A DNA stretch of 64,000 nt from positions 496,001-560,000 of the forward strand of contig NZ_JABRXF010000003.1 in the NCBI RefSeq assembly GCF_013266695.1. Direction: 5' to 3'. The DNA is from Hongsoonwoonella zoysiae (GTDB lineage Bacteria > Pseudomonadota > Alphaproteobacteria > Rhizobiales > Stappiaceae). Shown in pieces: positions 44,300-55,414 of the stretch. The position numbers were made by a program, and so were the translations under genes. Position 1 is the first letter of the stretch, and each line of letters begins with the position of its first letter. Below the pieces are notes generated by a model, which saw only the letters and a list, made by a program, of their open reading frames with translations, searched no databases and was not told the DNA's origin.

Positions 44300-44833
44300 A
44301 TGGTCCGCACCCACGTTCTCGTCGTTTCATGTCTGGCTCTCGCCGCCTGCCAGTCGGGCTCCGGAAGCCGGCCGCCGGCTTATCTCGCCTCCGCACCGCA
44401 GGCAGAGCCCGCCGTTGCCGCGCATCAGGACGGGAGCCAGTTGCCTGCTTCGGGCCCTTTCTCGCTCGTGCCGGAAACGACCGCGACTTTGGCCCCATCC
44501 CTCGCCACCTCGGCTCAGCCTGTAACCGAGGCCTCTTATCGGCCTGCCCTCGCAGGTGTCGACCTCGGCGAACTTACTAGAGGGTACTGGCGCGTGGTGT
44601 CGTTTTCCGGCTGCGGTCTTCGGTTCGGACATCCAGGTGCCGCCGGCGCGCCCGTCTCGGCTTCGGGCTGCGGCGCGTCTTCGGTGGCCAACGCAAGTGC
44701 CTGGACGGCAAGTGGCGATACCTTGCGCCTCCTGGACGCGAGCGGCGTCGAGGTCGCAACCCTTTTCGTCGACAGGCCGGACCTTCTGACGGGCTACACG
44801 CCGTCAGGCGCGGATATCGTGCTCAGCAGATAA
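44300..44833 (+). CDS. Inh/AprI-type protease inhibitor lipoprotein (Omp19-like)
   Basis: A 177-residue lipoprotein. The lipobox LALAAC is at residues about 12-17, then comes a Pro/Ala/Ser-rich spacer (about 20-80) and an Inh-like barrel (about 85-177) with GYWRVVSFSGCGLRFG, SASGCGASS and WTASGDTLRLLDASG, including the conserved cysteine pair. The layout resembles Brucella Omp19, a surface lipoprotein reported to inhibit proteases. ATG at 44300 is favoured over 44297 by GGAGG spacing. It is convergent with the DciA-like gene (3 bases between them). Confidence 0.78.
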   Translation: MVRTHVLVVSCLALAACQSGSGSRPPAYLASAPQAEPAVAAHQDGSQLPASGPFSLVPETTATLAPSLATSAQPVTEASYRPALAGVDLGELTRGYWRVVSFSGCGLRFGHPGAAGAPVSASGCGASSVANASAWTASGDTLRLLDASGVEVATLFVDRPDLLTGYTPSGADIVLSR

Positions 44834-44836
44834 GGA

Positions 44837-45370
44837 TCAGCGGTTTTTCGCGATCACGGCGCGTCCCAGCCGCTCCAGCGCACGGCGCAGATGCGGCGCG
44901 GTCACCTCGGACACTTTTTTCGAAAGCTCGTTTTCCTCATCGCGCGTCAACTCCCGCAGTGGCGCGGGGCCCGCTTTCTTTTTCGCGACGACCGGGCGCT
45001 GGACGATCTTGATGCGCCCCACCGCCGACCAGCCGAAATAGGCGTTGATGCGGTCGATAAGTGTAGGAAGCTCATGACTGAGGAAAAGGGCCGTCGCACC
45101 GTCGGTGTGCACGGTGAGCGTCGCGGGATCCGGCGCATTTTCGCCGTCTGCGCCCGTCGCTCGCGGCCAGTTGAGCCGTGCCGGCTGGACGCGGGCCGCA
45201 TAGCGCTCGCCGACGATATCCGGCCAGTCGGACAGAAGATCGGCGGTCGCGAATCCGCGTTTCTTCACCGCATTTGAGATCGGGCGCGAGATCAGCTCGC
45301 CAAGCGGGCGCGCACTCGTCAGGCGCCTTGCATTGGCTGCGCTGTTCGGATTGGAAACGCCCATAGCCAT
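44837..45370 (-). CDS. dciA: DciA-like protein (DUF721)
   Basis: A 177-residue basic protein of the DUF721/DciA family, thought to load the DnaB helicase in bacteria without DnaC. The N-terminal part has RPLGELISRPISNAVKKRGFATADLLSDWPDIVG (in parts), a KH-like domain typical of the family; the mid region ALFLSHELPTLIDRINAYFG and the basic tail follow. The start is set at MAMGVSNPNSAANARR (45370); the longer frame runs into the promoter of mutY. It is divergent from mutY. Confidence 0.82.
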   Translation of the reverse strand: MAMGVSNPNSAANARRLTSARPLGELISRPISNAVKKRGFATADLLSDWPDIVGERYAARVQPARLNWPRATGADGENAPDPATLTVHTDGATALFLSHELPTLIDRINAYFGWSAVGRIKIVQRPVVAKKKAGPAPLRELTRDEENELSKKVSEVTAPHLRRALERLGRAVIAKNR

Positions 45371-45534
45371 CGCCGTTCTTTCTTCGACCGGTCTTCGGAC
45401 CCGTTGAATTGTAACCCGAAGCAGTATTGTCCACAAAATTTCAGCCCGATTCGCACGAGTTTTTCTGCGAAACAAGAACAACCTGTGTGAAACCTCTTGA
45501 AATCTTCGTTTCCCGGCCAATTCTCGTTGCCGTC

Positions 45535-46602
45535 ATGGTGATTACCGCAGTTCCTTCCGCCCTCCTCGCCTGGTACGACCGTCACGCCCGCGCACTTCCC
45601 TGGCGCGTCCCGCCGCAAGATCGCGCGCTCGGCGTCGCGCCGGATCCCTATCACGTGTGGCTGTCGGAGGTGATGCTGCAGCAGACAACGGTCGCCGCCG
45701 TCAAATCCTATTACGCGGCCTTCCTCGAGCGATGGCCGAAGGTGGTAGATCTCGCTGGCGCGCATGAAGAGGACGTCATGAAGGCCTGGGCCGGCCTTGG
45801 TTATTATTCGCGTGCACGAAACCTCAAGAAATGCGCCGAAACCGTTGCCCGCGACCATGGCGGGCGCTTTCCCGAAACGGAGGAAGGGCTGAGGGCGCTT
45901 CCCGGCATCGGGCCTTACACGGCGGCCGCGATCGCGGCGATCGCTTTCGACCGTCCGGCCGCCGTCGTCGATGGCAATATCGAGCGCGTGATCACGCGCC
46001 TTGAGGCGATGGAAACGCCGTTACCCGACGCCAAGCCGCAGATCCGCGACCGTATGGCGGGCTTGATGCCGCAGGACAGGCCCGGCGATTTCGCGCAAGC
46101 CATGATGGACCTCGGCGCAACCATCTGCACCCCGCGAAGGCCCGCTTGCGCGCTCTGTCCGTGGATGGACGCTTGCGCCGGGCGCAGCAAGGGCATTGCC
46201 GAAACGCTGCCCCGCAAGGCGGCAAAGGCTGAAAAGCCCACCCGGCGCGGCATGGCCTTCGTCGCCGTTCGCGAGGATGGCGCAGTGCTTTTGCGCCGCC
46301 GTCCGCCGCGCGGGCTGCTGGGCGGGATGAGCGAGCCGCCGACGAGCGAATGGACGGTCGATGCCGTCACCGACCGTCCGCTCGATCCTCCGCTGGCTCT
46401 TGAGTGGCGGAAATCGGGCGCTCCCGTGCGCCATACCTTCACGCATTTCCACCTTGAGATGACGGTCTGGCGCGCGGACGCCCCGGCCGGCATGCCGCCA
46501 CCCGATGGCCACTGGTGGTCGCCCTCGAATCAGGTTTCCGGCGAAGCCCTGCCCACCGTCATGAAGAAGGCCGTCGCCGCAGGCCTCGGCAAGACGATCT
46601 GA
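45535..46602 (+). CDS. mutY: A/G-specific adenine DNA glycosylase
   Basis: A 355-residue base-excision enzyme that removes adenine paired with 8-oxoguanine. The N-terminal domain has VWLSEVMLQQTTVAAV, the helix-hairpin-helix LPGIGPYTAAAIAAIAF and the catalytic-acid region VVDGNIERVITRL. The 4Fe-4S cluster cysteines follow in CTPRRPACALCPWMDAC. The C-terminal Nudix-like domain (about 240-350), with HTFTHFHLEM, recognises 8-oxoG. The start at 45535 (MVITAVPSALLAWYDRH) fits the family; the upstream extension is unlikely. No strong ribosome binding site is seen. Confidence 0.93.
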   Translation: MVITAVPSALLAWYDRHARALPWRVPPQDRALGVAPDPYHVWLSEVMLQQTTVAAVKSYYAAFLERWPKVVDLAGAHEEDVMKAWAGLGYYSRARNLKKCAETVARDHGGRFPETEEGLRALPGIGPYTAAAIAAIAFDRPAAVVDGNIERVITRLEAMETPLPDAKPQIRDRMAGLMPQDRPGDFAQAMMDLGATICTPRRPACALCPWMDACAGRSKGIAETLPRKAAKAEKPTRRGMAFVAVREDGAVLLRRRPPRGLLGGMSEPPTSEWTVDAVTDRPLDPPLALEWRKSGAPVRHTFTHFHLEMTVWRADAPAGMPPPDGHWWSPSNQVSGEALPTVMKKAVAAGLGKTI

Positions 46603-46616
46603 TCGCCGCTGCAGCT

Positions 46617-48158
46617 CTACTGGAACGCCGTTTCCGCAAAGCTTCTGAGTTTGCGCGAATGCAGGCGCTCGCGCGGCATGGCGCGCAGCTTCTCCATCGC
46701 GCAAATGCCGATTTCCAGATGCTGGGCAACCTGCTTCTTGTAGAAGTCGCTCGCCATGCCGGGCAGCTTCAGTTCGCCGTGCAGCGGCTTGTCGGAAACA
46801 CAGAGCAGCGTTCCGTAAGGCACCCGGAAGCGGAAGCCGTTCGCTGCTATCGTTGCCGATTCCATGTCGAGCGCGATGGCGCGCGACTGCGAAAACCGCT
46901 GCACCGGTTCGCGGTGGTCGCGCAGTTCCCAGTTCCGGTTGTCGATGGAGGCCACCGTTCCCGTGCGCATCACGCGCTTCAGTTCGTAGCCCTGGTAGCC
47001 GGTAACCTCCGTCACCGCCTGTTCCAGCGCCACCTGCACTTCGGCGAGAGGCGGGATCGGCACCCACTTGGGCAAATCCGCATCCAGCACGTGGTCCTCG
47101 CGCACATATCCATGCGCAAGCACATAGTCGCCAAGCGTCTGGCTGTTGCGCAGGCCCGCGCAATGGCCGAGCATCAGCCAGGCGTGCGGGCGCAGCACCG
47201 CGATATGATCGGTTATCGTCTTGGCGTTCGACGGGCCGACGCCGATGTTGACCATGGTGATGCCCGAATGGTCGTCCCGCTTCAGGTGGTAGGCGGGCAT
47301 CTGCGGCATGCGTGAAAGCCCCTCGCCTTCCCCCCCTTCTCCGCCCCCCTGCTCGCCGGGATGGGTAATCAGGTCTCCAGGTTCCACGAACGCCGTGTAG
47401 CCGCTTTCCGGATCGGCCAGGAGTTCGCGCGCCAGCCGGCAGAATTCATCCATATAAAACTGATAGTTCGTGAAGATCACGAAGTTCTGGAAATGCTCCG
47501 CCGCCGTCGCCGTGTAATGCTGCAGGCGGTGCAGCGAATAGTCGACGCGCGGCGCGGTGAAGGGGGCCAGCGGATGCGCCTGCCCCGGCGCCGTCTCGAA
47601 GGTACCGTTGACGATCGCATCGTCCATGACGGAAAGGTCCGGCAGATCGAACAGATCGGCAAGCGGGCGGTCGAGGCGGCCCATCACGGCGCTTTCCACG
47701 TGGCGGCCGTCATAAAAGGCGAAATGCAGCGGGATCGGCGTCCGGCTTTCGCCGATTTCAACGGCAATGTCGTGGTTCTTGATCAGGAGCGATATCTGCT
47801 CTTCAAGATAGTCGGCAAAAAGATCGGGCCTTGTGATCGTTGTCGAAAAAACGCCCGGGCCGGACACGAACCCGTAGGAAAGCCGGCTGTCGAGCCGCCC
47901 ATGCGTGCTCGTTGAAAGTCTGACCTCCGGATAGGTGGCCCGCACCCTGCCCGGCGGAAGCTCGTTCCTTGAAAGCGCATCGAAGCAATCGCGCAGGAAG
48001 GCCGTATTACGCTCGAAAAGCCCGGTAAGCCTGCGGACCGCACTTCGCGCATCGCGAAAACCCTCATGTGCGGCGTGCTCGGGCGTATGGACGGCAGGCT
48101 TGTCGGTTGTCGTCCTGGTGGAATCGGTTTTTGTCACGTAATGCGCATCCTTTTTCAT
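46617..48158 (-). CDS. amn: AMP nucleosidase
   Basis: A 513-residue enzyme that splits AMP into adenine and ribose 5-phosphate. The C-terminal phosphorylase-like domain has GITMVNIGVGPSNAKTITDH, AWLMLGHCAGLRNSQ, DYVLAHGYVREDHVLD and ALDMESATIAANGFRFRVPYGTLLCVSDKPLHGE (in parts). The N-terminal domain (about 45-250) is regulatory in the E. coli enzyme. A Gly/Glu-rich insert (GEQGGGEGGEGEG) separates the two and is not typical. ATG at 48158 (MKKDAHYVTK) is chosen; GGGAAG is 12 bases upstream. It ends 14 bases from mutY, convergent. Confidence 0.92.
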   Translation of the reverse strand: MKKDAHYVTKTDSTRTTTDKPAVHTPEHAAHEGFRDARSAVRRLTGLFERNTAFLRDCFDALSRNELPPGRVRATYPEVRLSTSTHGRLDSRLSYGFVSGPGVFSTTITRPDLFADYLEEQISLLIKNHDIAVEIGESRTPIPLHFAFYDGRHVESAVMGRLDRPLADLFDLPDLSVMDDAIVNGTFETAPGQAHPLAPFTAPRVDYSLHRLQHYTATAAEHFQNFVIFTNYQFYMDEFCRLARELLADPESGYTAFVEPGDLITHPGEQGGGEGGEGEGLSRMPQMPAYHLKRDDHSGITMVNIGVGPSNAKTITDHIAVLRPHAWLMLGHCAGLRNSQTLGDYVLAHGYVREDHVLDADLPKWVPIPPLAEVQVALEQAVTEVTGYQGYELKRVMRTGTVASIDNRNWELRDHREPVQRFSQSRAIALDMESATIAANGFRFRVPYGTLLCVSDKPLHGELKLPGMASDFYKKQVAQHLEIGICAMEKLRAMPRERLHSRKLRSFAETAFQ

Positions 48159-49699
<1,541 letters not shown>

Positions 49700-49747
49700 A
49701 CTCGCGCTCCCCGCGGTTCAACAGCTTCGCGCCTCAGGCCGAAGCAA

Positions 49748-49779
49748 AACCCCGGACGGTTCGCCGCCCGGGGTTTTTC
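49748..49779 (+). terminator. Intrinsic terminator of ccrM
   Basis: AACCCCGG (49748-49755) pairs with CCGGGGTT (49768-49775), with an inner CGG-TTCG-CCG stem, then TTTTTC. It also separates ccrM from the convergent tetR. Confidence 0.88.
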
Positions 49780-49814
49780 TTGGTCTGGCGCAGCCATGGA
49801 CCTGGCTCGCGGCC

Positions 49815-50420
49815 TTACGCTCCCCGCATGGCCGGTGCTCTCCCCAGCGGCCGGCTAGCACTCAGCAATGCGTCGAGAAGCGCGTAAAGCGGCATGGCGA
49901 CATCGGCGAGCCCGCTTTCGGACAGGGGATCGAGGCCGATTCCGGCAGCATAGAATATCGATGCGTTTTCATAAGGATTATCCGTGTTTCCGGCCTGCGC
50001 GAACAGTTGGCTCAGATATCTCAGCCGCTTTTCGTCGACGCCCCTCAGCATATCCGCGACTGCATGGTCGTAGCGTGCCCATTCGCGGACCGCGGGTTCC
50101 AGCTTGAGGCCGTGGAAATCCCCAACGATCGCCGCGTTGCCGGCAAGCCCAGCCCAGGTCTGCAGCCGCTCGTAGGCGGAGCCGCTTGCCTCCTCCACAC
50201 GCCTGATGACGCCTTCGCCCGCGTCGATGCGCCAGACTTCGCGCATCATGAACTTGAGTTCTGCCGCATCCTTGAAATGCCAGTAGAAAGATCCCTTGGA
50301 GACCCTGATGCCGCGCGCGATCGCCTCCACTCGGACCGCATTCGGCCCCCCTCTCGCCAGCGCCTGTAATCCGGCGAGAACCCAGTCGGCGCGGCTCAAC
50401 GGCCCCCGGTCTGCCAGCAT
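49815..50420 (-). CDS. TetR-family regulator
   Basis: A 201-residue regulator. The N-terminal helix-turn-helix lies about residues 12-55 (SRADWVLAGLQALARGG, IARGIRVSKGSFYWHFKDAAEL), and the C-terminal 140 residues form the ligand-binding part. GAGGGAG lies 5 bases before the ATG at 50420. There is no clear target next to it: the MarR regulator gene follows on the same strand, 140 bases away, and ccrM is convergent. The effector is unknown. Confidence 0.87.
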   Translation of the reverse strand: MLADRGPLSRADWVLAGLQALARGGPNAVRVEAIARGIRVSKGSFYWHFKDAAELKFMMREVWRIDAGEGVIRRVEEASGSAYERLQTWAGLAGNAAIVGDFHGLKLEPAVREWARYDHAVADMLRGVDEKRLRYLSQLFAQAGNTDNPYENASIFYAAGIGLDPLSESGLADVAMPLYALLDALLSASRPLGRAPAMRGA

Positions 50421-50559
50421 GACGCTCCCTCACTTGGTGCTTAGGCGTCATTTTGCTTGGGGCTTGGGGTCTGGACCATTTCCCGGACCGGATTGTATCT
50501 CATTTTTCCGTGGCGCAGGAGGCTTAACGCCGGTTACCGGTTTATAATGACGTACGCAA

Positions 50560-51027
50560 TTAATCGCCTCCGCCTACCCGTCTCGCAGGCAGCAGCTTGG
50601 CCAGGGTGGCCGCCAGCGCTTCGGCTTCCTTGTCCGTCAGTTTTTCGCCGATTTCGCGCTGCATCGCCTCGGCATATACGGGCCACATCTTTTCCCGGAT
50701 TTTCCGGCCCCGCCCCGTCAGGCGGACGACGATGCCGCGTCCGTCCTGGGCGCAGATGTCGCGCTTCACATATCCCGCCTTTTCCATCCGGTCTATCAGG
50801 CGCGACATATTGTACTGCGCCATGAGAATGCGTTTCTCGATTTCCAGGGGCCTCAGTTGCCCGCTCTCCTCCCGGTCCAGCTCCAACAGCACATCGTACC
50901 AGGCAAGCGGAGGAAAATCGTGTTCTTTCAATGACTTTTCAATATTCGCCCGGACAAGTTCCGCCGCCCGAACAAGGTTGACCCAGGCGAGTTCGGTATT
51001 TTTTGACGTTAAGGCATCTTCGCGCAT
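50560..51027 (-). CDS. MarR-family regulator
   Basis: A 155-residue winged-helix regulator. The recognition region reads LRPLEIEKRILMAQYNMSRLIDRMEKAGYVKRD in parts, with the wing ICAQDGRGIVVRLTGRG. It is divergent from a glutathione transferase gene, with 95 bases between them holding a palindrome at 51058-51069, so it probably represses that gene and itself, perhaps in response to electrophiles. No good ribosome binding site is visible ahead of the ATG at 51027. Confidence 0.87.
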   Translation of the reverse strand: MREDALTSKNTELAWVNLVRAAELVRANIEKSLKEHDFPPLAWYDVLLELDREESGQLRPLEIEKRILMAQYNMSRLIDRMEKAGYVKRDICAQDGRGIVVRLTGRGRKIREKMWPVYAEAMQREIGEKLTDKEAEALAATLAKLLPARRVGGGD

Positions 51028-51057
51028 GTGTCGTCGCTATCAAATCATTCCTACCGC

Positions 51058-51069
51058 ATCAATCTTGAT
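51058..51069. promoter_or_regulatory. Candidate MarR operator
   Basis: ATCAA-TC-TTGAT is a perfect 5-bp inverted repeat in the gap between the MarR regulator and the glutathione transferase gene, about 30 and 54 bases from their starts. Confidence 0.5.
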
Positions 51070-51122
51070 TTTTCGATGCAGATGCATGATATTTGGTGTA
51101 ATTGCAACAAACTGGGAAAATC

Positions 51123-51788
51123 ATGATGTCTGAGGTTCCTGTCCTGGTCAGCCACACGCTTTGCCCTTACGTCCAGCGAGCGGCGATTGCGCTTACCGAA
51201 AAAGGCGTTCCTTTCGAACGCATCTATATCGACCTTTCCAACAAGCCGGAATGGTTCCAGAAAATCTCGCCGCTTGGCAAGGTGCCTGTGCTGAAAGTCG
51301 GCGATGAATCCTTGTTCGAGTCCGCCGCAATCGTCGAATACCTTGAAGATGTTTACCAGAACCCGCTGCATCCGGTCGATCCGGTGAAGCGCGCGCAGCA
51401 CCGCGCCTATATGGAAATGGGCTCCAACATCCTGAACGGTATCGGCGGGCTTTACAACGCGCCGGACGAAGCCGCTTTCGGGGCGAAGGCGAAGGAATTG
51501 CGCCAGCGTTTCGAGCGTCTGGAGGCCGACCTTGGCGAAGGGCCGTTTTTCGCCGGCGAGACCTTCACGCTGGTCGATGCGGTCTTCGGCCCGATCTTCC
51601 GCTATTTCGACGTTTTCGACCAGATCGGCGACTTCGGCGTGCTGACCGGACTTGAGAAGGTCGCCCGCTGGCGCAAGGCCCTCTCCGAGCGCCAGTCGGT
51701 CAAGGAGGCTGTCAGCACGGAGTATCCTGCATTGCTGCGCACCTTCCTGCAAAAGCGCAACAGCCATATCGCGAAGCTCGCAGCCTGA
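51123..51788 (+). CDS. Glutathione S-transferase family protein
   Basis: A 221-residue protein with an N-terminal thioredoxin-like half (VPVLVSHTLCPYVQRAAIAL, then SPLGKVPVLKVGDESLFESAAIVEYLED) and a helical C-terminal half. The CPYV motif with a cysteine resembles omega-class or reductase-like GSTs that use mixed disulfides rather than conjugation. GGGAAAA stands a few bases before ATG 51123 (MMSEVPVLV); a second ATG is adjacent. Control by the divergent MarR protein is likely. A terminator follows at 51826-51860. Confidence 0.9.
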   Translation: MMSEVPVLVSHTLCPYVQRAAIALTEKGVPFERIYIDLSNKPEWFQKISPLGKVPVLKVGDESLFESAAIVEYLEDVYQNPLHPVDPVKRAQHRAYMEMGSNILNGIGGLYNAPDEAAFGAKAKELRQRFERLEADLGEGPFFAGETFTLVDAVFGPIFRYFDVFDQIGDFGVLTGLEKVARWRKALSERQSVKEAVSTEYPALLRTFLQKRNSHIAKLAA

Positions 51789-51825
51789 CCGCCGCCGAAA
51801 GCACGTGAGACCTTAAATCGGAATG

Positions 51826-51860
51826 CCCGGCCGGGGATAAGTCCTCGAGCCGGGTTTTTC
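51826..51860 (+). terminator. Intrinsic terminator of gst
   Basis: CCCGGC (51826-51831) pairs with GCCGGG (51849-51854), with internal GGGGA/GTCCTC pairing possible, then TTTTTC at 51855-51860. Confidence 0.75.
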
Positions 51861-51893
51861 GTCTGCCGGTTATCCCCGTCGCGCACCGGACAA

Positions 51894-51923
51894 GAAAAAA
51901 GCCCCGGTGGCGACACCGAGACT
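51894..51923 (-). terminator. Intrinsic terminator of the gcv operon
   Basis: On the minus strand AGTCTCGGTG pairs with CACCGGGGCT (including G-U pairs), then TTTTTT. It lies 55 bases after the gcvPB stop. Confidence 0.75.
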
Positions 51924-51977
51924 TTCTCAGGCTACGAAATAACCCTTGTTTGAACCTTTTTGGTCTCTTTTTTCACC

Positions 51978-53567
51978 TTATTGGGCGGCGGCTGGCTGCA
52001 CCTCGGTGGCCGAAGGCCGCTCCCATTTGAGAACCGGCTTTCTTGCGGCCTGCGTCTCGTCCAGCCTGCGGCGCGGCGCAAGGTAAGGCGCGCCGGAAAA
52101 CCGCTCGGTTTCGCCCTTTTTCGCGCTCATGACGAGATCGCGGAGCGTCGCCACAAACAGGTCGAGCGAGGCCCGGCTTTCCGATTCCGTCGGCTCGATC
52201 AGCATCGCGCCATGGACCACCAGCGGGAAATACATGGTCATCGGGTGATATCCCTCGTCGATCATCGCCTTGGCGAAGTCGAGCGTGGAAACACCCGTGT
52301 CCTTCAGGAAGCTGTCGTCGAACAAGACTTCATGCATGCACCAGCGCGACCCGAAAGGAAGGCTCATCAGGTCTTCCAGGCCGACACGAACATAGTTCGC
52401 ATTCAAGACGGCATCTTCGGAAGCCTGCTTCAACCCGTCCGAACCATGGCTCTTCATATAGGCAAGCGCACGCACGAACATGCCCATCTGGCCGTGGAAC
52501 GCCGTCATCCGGCCGAAAGGCATCTCGCCTTCCGCAACGCCTTCAGTGGTTTCCACCAGTTCCACGCCATCCTTGCCCTTCCGCAAGAACGGCAGTGGCG
52601 CGTAGGGCGCAAGCCGGTCGGACAGCACGACGGGGCCGGAGCCCGGTCCGCCGCCGCCATGCGGCGTCGAAAAGGTCTTGTGCAGGTTGATGTGCATGGC
52701 ATCGACGCCAAGGTCTCCCGGCTTTGCCTTGCCGACGATGGCGTTGAAATTCGCGCCGTCGCAATAAAAGTATGCGTCCGCAGCGTGAATCGCCTCGGCG
52801 ATCTCGATGATGTCGCGCTCGAAAATGCCGCAGGTGTTCGGGTTCGTCAGCATGATGCCGGCGACATTGCCTTCGTTCTCGGCAATTTTCGCCTTCACCT
52901 CGTCGGTGTCCACCGTACCGTCATCGCGCGCCTTCACCGCCACGACCTTGTAGCCGAGAAGGGCCGCGGTCGCCGGGTTCGTGCCATGGGCGGATTCCGG
53001 CACCAGCACCACCTTGGGGTCGCGGCCGTTGGCGCGATGCGCCGCCTTGATCGCCATCATCCCGCAAAGCTCGCCATGGGCGCCGGCCTTGGGGCTCAGC
53101 GCCACCGCGCTCATGCCGGTCATGGTCATCAGCCAGTGGCTGAGCTCGTCCATCAGATCGACCGCGCCGGACACGGTTGAAAGCGGCTGCAGCGGATGGA
53201 TATCGGCGAAACCCGGCATCCGCGCGGCCTTTTCATTAAGGCGCGGATTGTGCTTCATGGTGCAGGAGCCGAGCGGATATAGTCCTGAATCGATTGCATA
53301 ATTCTTTGTCGACAGACGCACGTAGTGGCGCATCGCCTCTGGCTCAGTCAGCGCCGGCAGGTCGATCCGCTCTTGCCGCGCGTGACCGCCAAGCTCGGCC
53401 TCGAAGTCTTCCGGCTCGTCAAGGTCGACACCGGTGATGTTCTGATGGCCGATCTCGAAGATCAGCGGCTCTTCCATCGCCAGTCCCTTGTTGCCCGTAA
53501 AGGTCTTGTGCGCCGCCTCGCCCGCGTCTCCGGCGGAGGTCGGACGGCCTTGCGTGTTCATGCTCAT
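51978..53567 (-). CDS. gcvPB: Glycine dehydrogenase (decarboxylating) subunit 2
   Basis: A 529-residue subunit of the split glycine decarboxylase (P protein). The PLP-binding lysine is in [19 protein letters not shown]. Other features are [15 protein letters not shown] and [16 protein letters not shown]. With GcvPA it decarboxylates glycine and passes the aminomethyl group to lipoyl-GcvH. The ATG at 53567 overlaps the gcvPA stop by four bases and follows GGAGG at 7 bases. It is the last gene of the gcv operon. Confidence 0.95.
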   Translation of the reverse strand: MSMNTQGRPTSAGDAGEAAHKTFTGNKGLAMEEPLIFEIGHQNITGVDLDEPEDFEAELGGHARQERIDLPALTEPEAMRHYVRLSTKNYAIDSGLYPLGSCTMKHNPRLNEKAARMPGFADIHPLQPLSTVSGAVDLMDELSHWLMTMTGMSAVALSPKAGAHGELCGMMAIKAAHRANGRDPKVVLVPESAHGTNPATAALLGYKVVAVKARDDGTVDTDEVKAKIAENEGNVAGIMLTNPNTCGIFERDIIEIAEAIHAADAYFYCDGANFNAIVGKAKPGDLGVDAMHINLHKTFSTPHGGGGPGSGPVVLSDRLAPYAPLPFLRKGKDGVELVETTEGVAEGEMPFGRMTAFHGQMGMFVRALAYMKSHGSDGLKQASEDAVLNANYVRVGLEDLMSLPFGSRWCMHEVLFDDSFLKDTGVSTLDFAKAMIDEGYHPMTMYFPLVVHGAMLIEPTESESRASLDLFVATLRDLVMSAKKGETERFSGAPYLAPRRRLDETQAARKPVLKWERPSATEVQPAAAQ

Positions 53568-54910
53568 GCCAGCACCTCCTTGAGGGCTTTCGCGAATTCG
53601 GCGCGGTCCTCATCCGTGTTGACCTCGGTGGAGGCGACGACGAGGAGGTTTTCGAGATCCTTCTTGCCCGGCTCCAGGCGCGAAACCGGCACACCGCCCA
53701 GCACGCCCCTGGCGACCAGCGCTTCCGTGACCTCCGCCGCAGGTTTGGGCAGCTTCACGGTGAACTCGTTGAAGAATGCCTTGTTGATCACCTCCACGCC
53801 CGGTACGGCGGAAAGCGCTTTCTTCAGCTTCACCGCGTTGGTGTGGTTGATCCGGGCAAGCTGGCTGAGCCCCTTGCCGCCCAGAAGCGTCATGTGGATC
53901 GTGAACGCCAGGCAGCAAAGGCCCGAGTTGGTGCAGATGTTGGAGGTCGCCTTGTCGCGGCGGATGTGCTGCTCGCGCGTTGAAAGCGTCAGCACGAAGC
54001 CTCGCTTTCCTTCCGCATCGACCGTCTCGCCGCAAAGCCTGCCCGGCATCTGGCGGATGTACTTCTGCTTCGTTGCGAAAAGCCCGACGTAAGGTCCGCC
54101 GAAGGTCAGCGGATTGCCGATCGACTGACCCTCGCCCACCACGATATCGGCCCCTTGCGCGCCCGGCGGCTCGATCAGGCCAAGAGAGACGACCTCGGTG
54201 AAAACGGCGATCAGCAGCGCGCCGTTCTCATGCGCCTTTTCGGCGATGGGTTTCAGGTCGATCAACTGGCCATAGAAAGACGGCGACTGCACGACGACGC
54301 AGGAGGTTTCCTTGTCGATCCGGGCCAGAATGTCTTCGGTGCCGTTCGGGTCGGCGGGAAGGCTGACGACCTCGTCGTTTGCCATGTCCGACAAACCCTC
54401 GACGACGGCGCGGTACTGCGGATGAAGGCCGCCGGAAAGCACCGCCTTCTTGCGCCTTGTCACCCGGTGGGCCATCAGCACGGCTTCCGCGGTTCCCGTC
54501 GAGCCGTCGTACATGGAGGCGTTCGCCACATCCATGCCCGTCAGTTCCGCGACCTGGGTCTGGAACTCGAAGAGATATTGCAGCGTGCCTTGCGTGATTT
54601 CCGGCTGATACGGCGTGTAGGAGGTCAGGAATTCCGAGCGCTGGATCAGGTGATCGACCGTTGCCGGCACATGGTGCTTGTAGGCACCCGCCCCAACGAA
54701 GAACGGCACGGAGGATGCGCTCACGTTCTTCGCCGAAAGCCTGGAAAGATCGCGCTCCACCGCCATTTCGCCCGAGCGGCGGGGCAGGTCCAGAAGGCCC
54801 TCGATACGGGCCTTTTCCGGAATATCGGAAAATATCTCGTCGACCGATTTGACGCCGACGCGCTCGAGCATGCTGGCGCGATCGTTATCTGAAAGCGGAA
54901 GATACCGCAT
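53564..54910 (-). CDS. gcvPA: Glycine dehydrogenase (decarboxylating) subunit 1
   Basis: A 448-residue subunit of the glycine decarboxylase. Typical segments are [53 protein letters not shown] and [16 protein letters not shown]. It is the N-terminal half of what is one long GcvP chain in many bacteria. ATG at 54910 has GGAG 6 bases upstream. It overlaps the OsmC-family stop by one base and the gcvPB start by four, so all three are closely coupled. Confidence 0.94.
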   Translation of the reverse strand: MRYLPLSDNDRASMLERVGVKSVDEIFSDIPEKARIEGLLDLPRRSGEMAVERDLSRLSAKNVSASSVPFFVGAGAYKHHVPATVDHLIQRSEFLTSYTPYQPEITQGTLQYLFEFQTQVAELTGMDVANASMYDGSTGTAEAVLMAHRVTRRKKAVLSGGLHPQYRAVVEGLSDMANDEVVSLPADPNGTEDILARIDKETSCVVVQSPSFYGQLIDLKPIAEKAHENGALLIAVFTEVVSLGLIEPPGAQGADIVVGEGQSIGNPLTFGGPYVGLFATKQKYIRQMPGRLCGETVDAEGKRGFVLTLSTREQHIRRDKATSNICTNSGLCCLAFTIHMTLLGGKGLSQLARINHTNAVKLKKALSAVPGVEVINKAFFNEFTVKLPKPAAEVTEALVARGVLGGVPVSRLEPGKKDLENLLVVASTEVNTDEDRAEFAKALKEVLA

Positions 54911-55410
54911 TACGGGCTCCCTGTCGGAGTTCTGGCGAGTTGAGGCGCCACTTCGGCGACCACGATCTCGCTCGTCACTGAATTGGCGATGAAACAGGCT
55001 TCATGCGCCTTGTGATGCAATTCTTTTAGCCGGTCGGCACCAGGCAGTTCCGGCCCCGCGAAGGTGATCAAAGGCTTGAGCGTGACCCTGGTGACCGCCA
55101 GTTTCCCGCGCGCCACCCGCTCCATCACGCCTTCGGCCTTGTCTTCGTAAGCCTCGACGATCAACCCGTCCCGGCGCGCAAAATCGAGGAACCACAGCAT
55201 GTGGCAACTGGATATCGCCGCCACGAAGGCCTCTTCCGGGTCGACCGCCGCCTCGACGGACGCCGGAAGGGGCACCACGCTCGGGCTTGCCGAGGCCGGC
55301 ACCTCGATGCCGCCGTCAAAACTCCAGGCATGGCCGCGCGAATAGCTGTTTTCCGCGAAATCGCCCTGCCTGCGCCATGTCACGGTCGCGCTGTAGAGGT
55401 GCCCGGCCAT
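54910..55410 (-). CDS. OsmC-family protein inside the gcv operon
   Basis: A 166-residue protein of the OsmC/Ohr family. The two redox cysteines are in [15 protein letters not shown] and EACFIANSV, the usual spacing for thiol peroxide reductases. It starts four bases after gcvH stops and overlaps gcvPA by one base, so it is fully embedded in the glycine cleavage operon. OsmC and Ohr reduce organic hydroperoxides, and Ohr takes electrons from a lipoylated protein, so a link to lipoyl-GcvH is a reasonable guess. Confidence 0.87.
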   Translation of the reverse strand: MAGHLYSATVTWRRQGDFAENSYSRGHAWSFDGGIEVPASASPSVVPLPASVEAAVDPEEAFVAAISSCHMLWFLDFARRDGLIVEAYEDKAEGVMERVARGKLAVTRVTLKPLITFAGPELPGADRLKELHHKAHEACFIANSVTSEIVVAEVAPQLARTPTGSP

Positions 55411-55414
55411 CGCA

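Noticed and set aside
46021-47163. A 380-codon minus-strand frame across mutY and amn
   Set aside because: Overlaps two firm genes in other frames and shows no motif.
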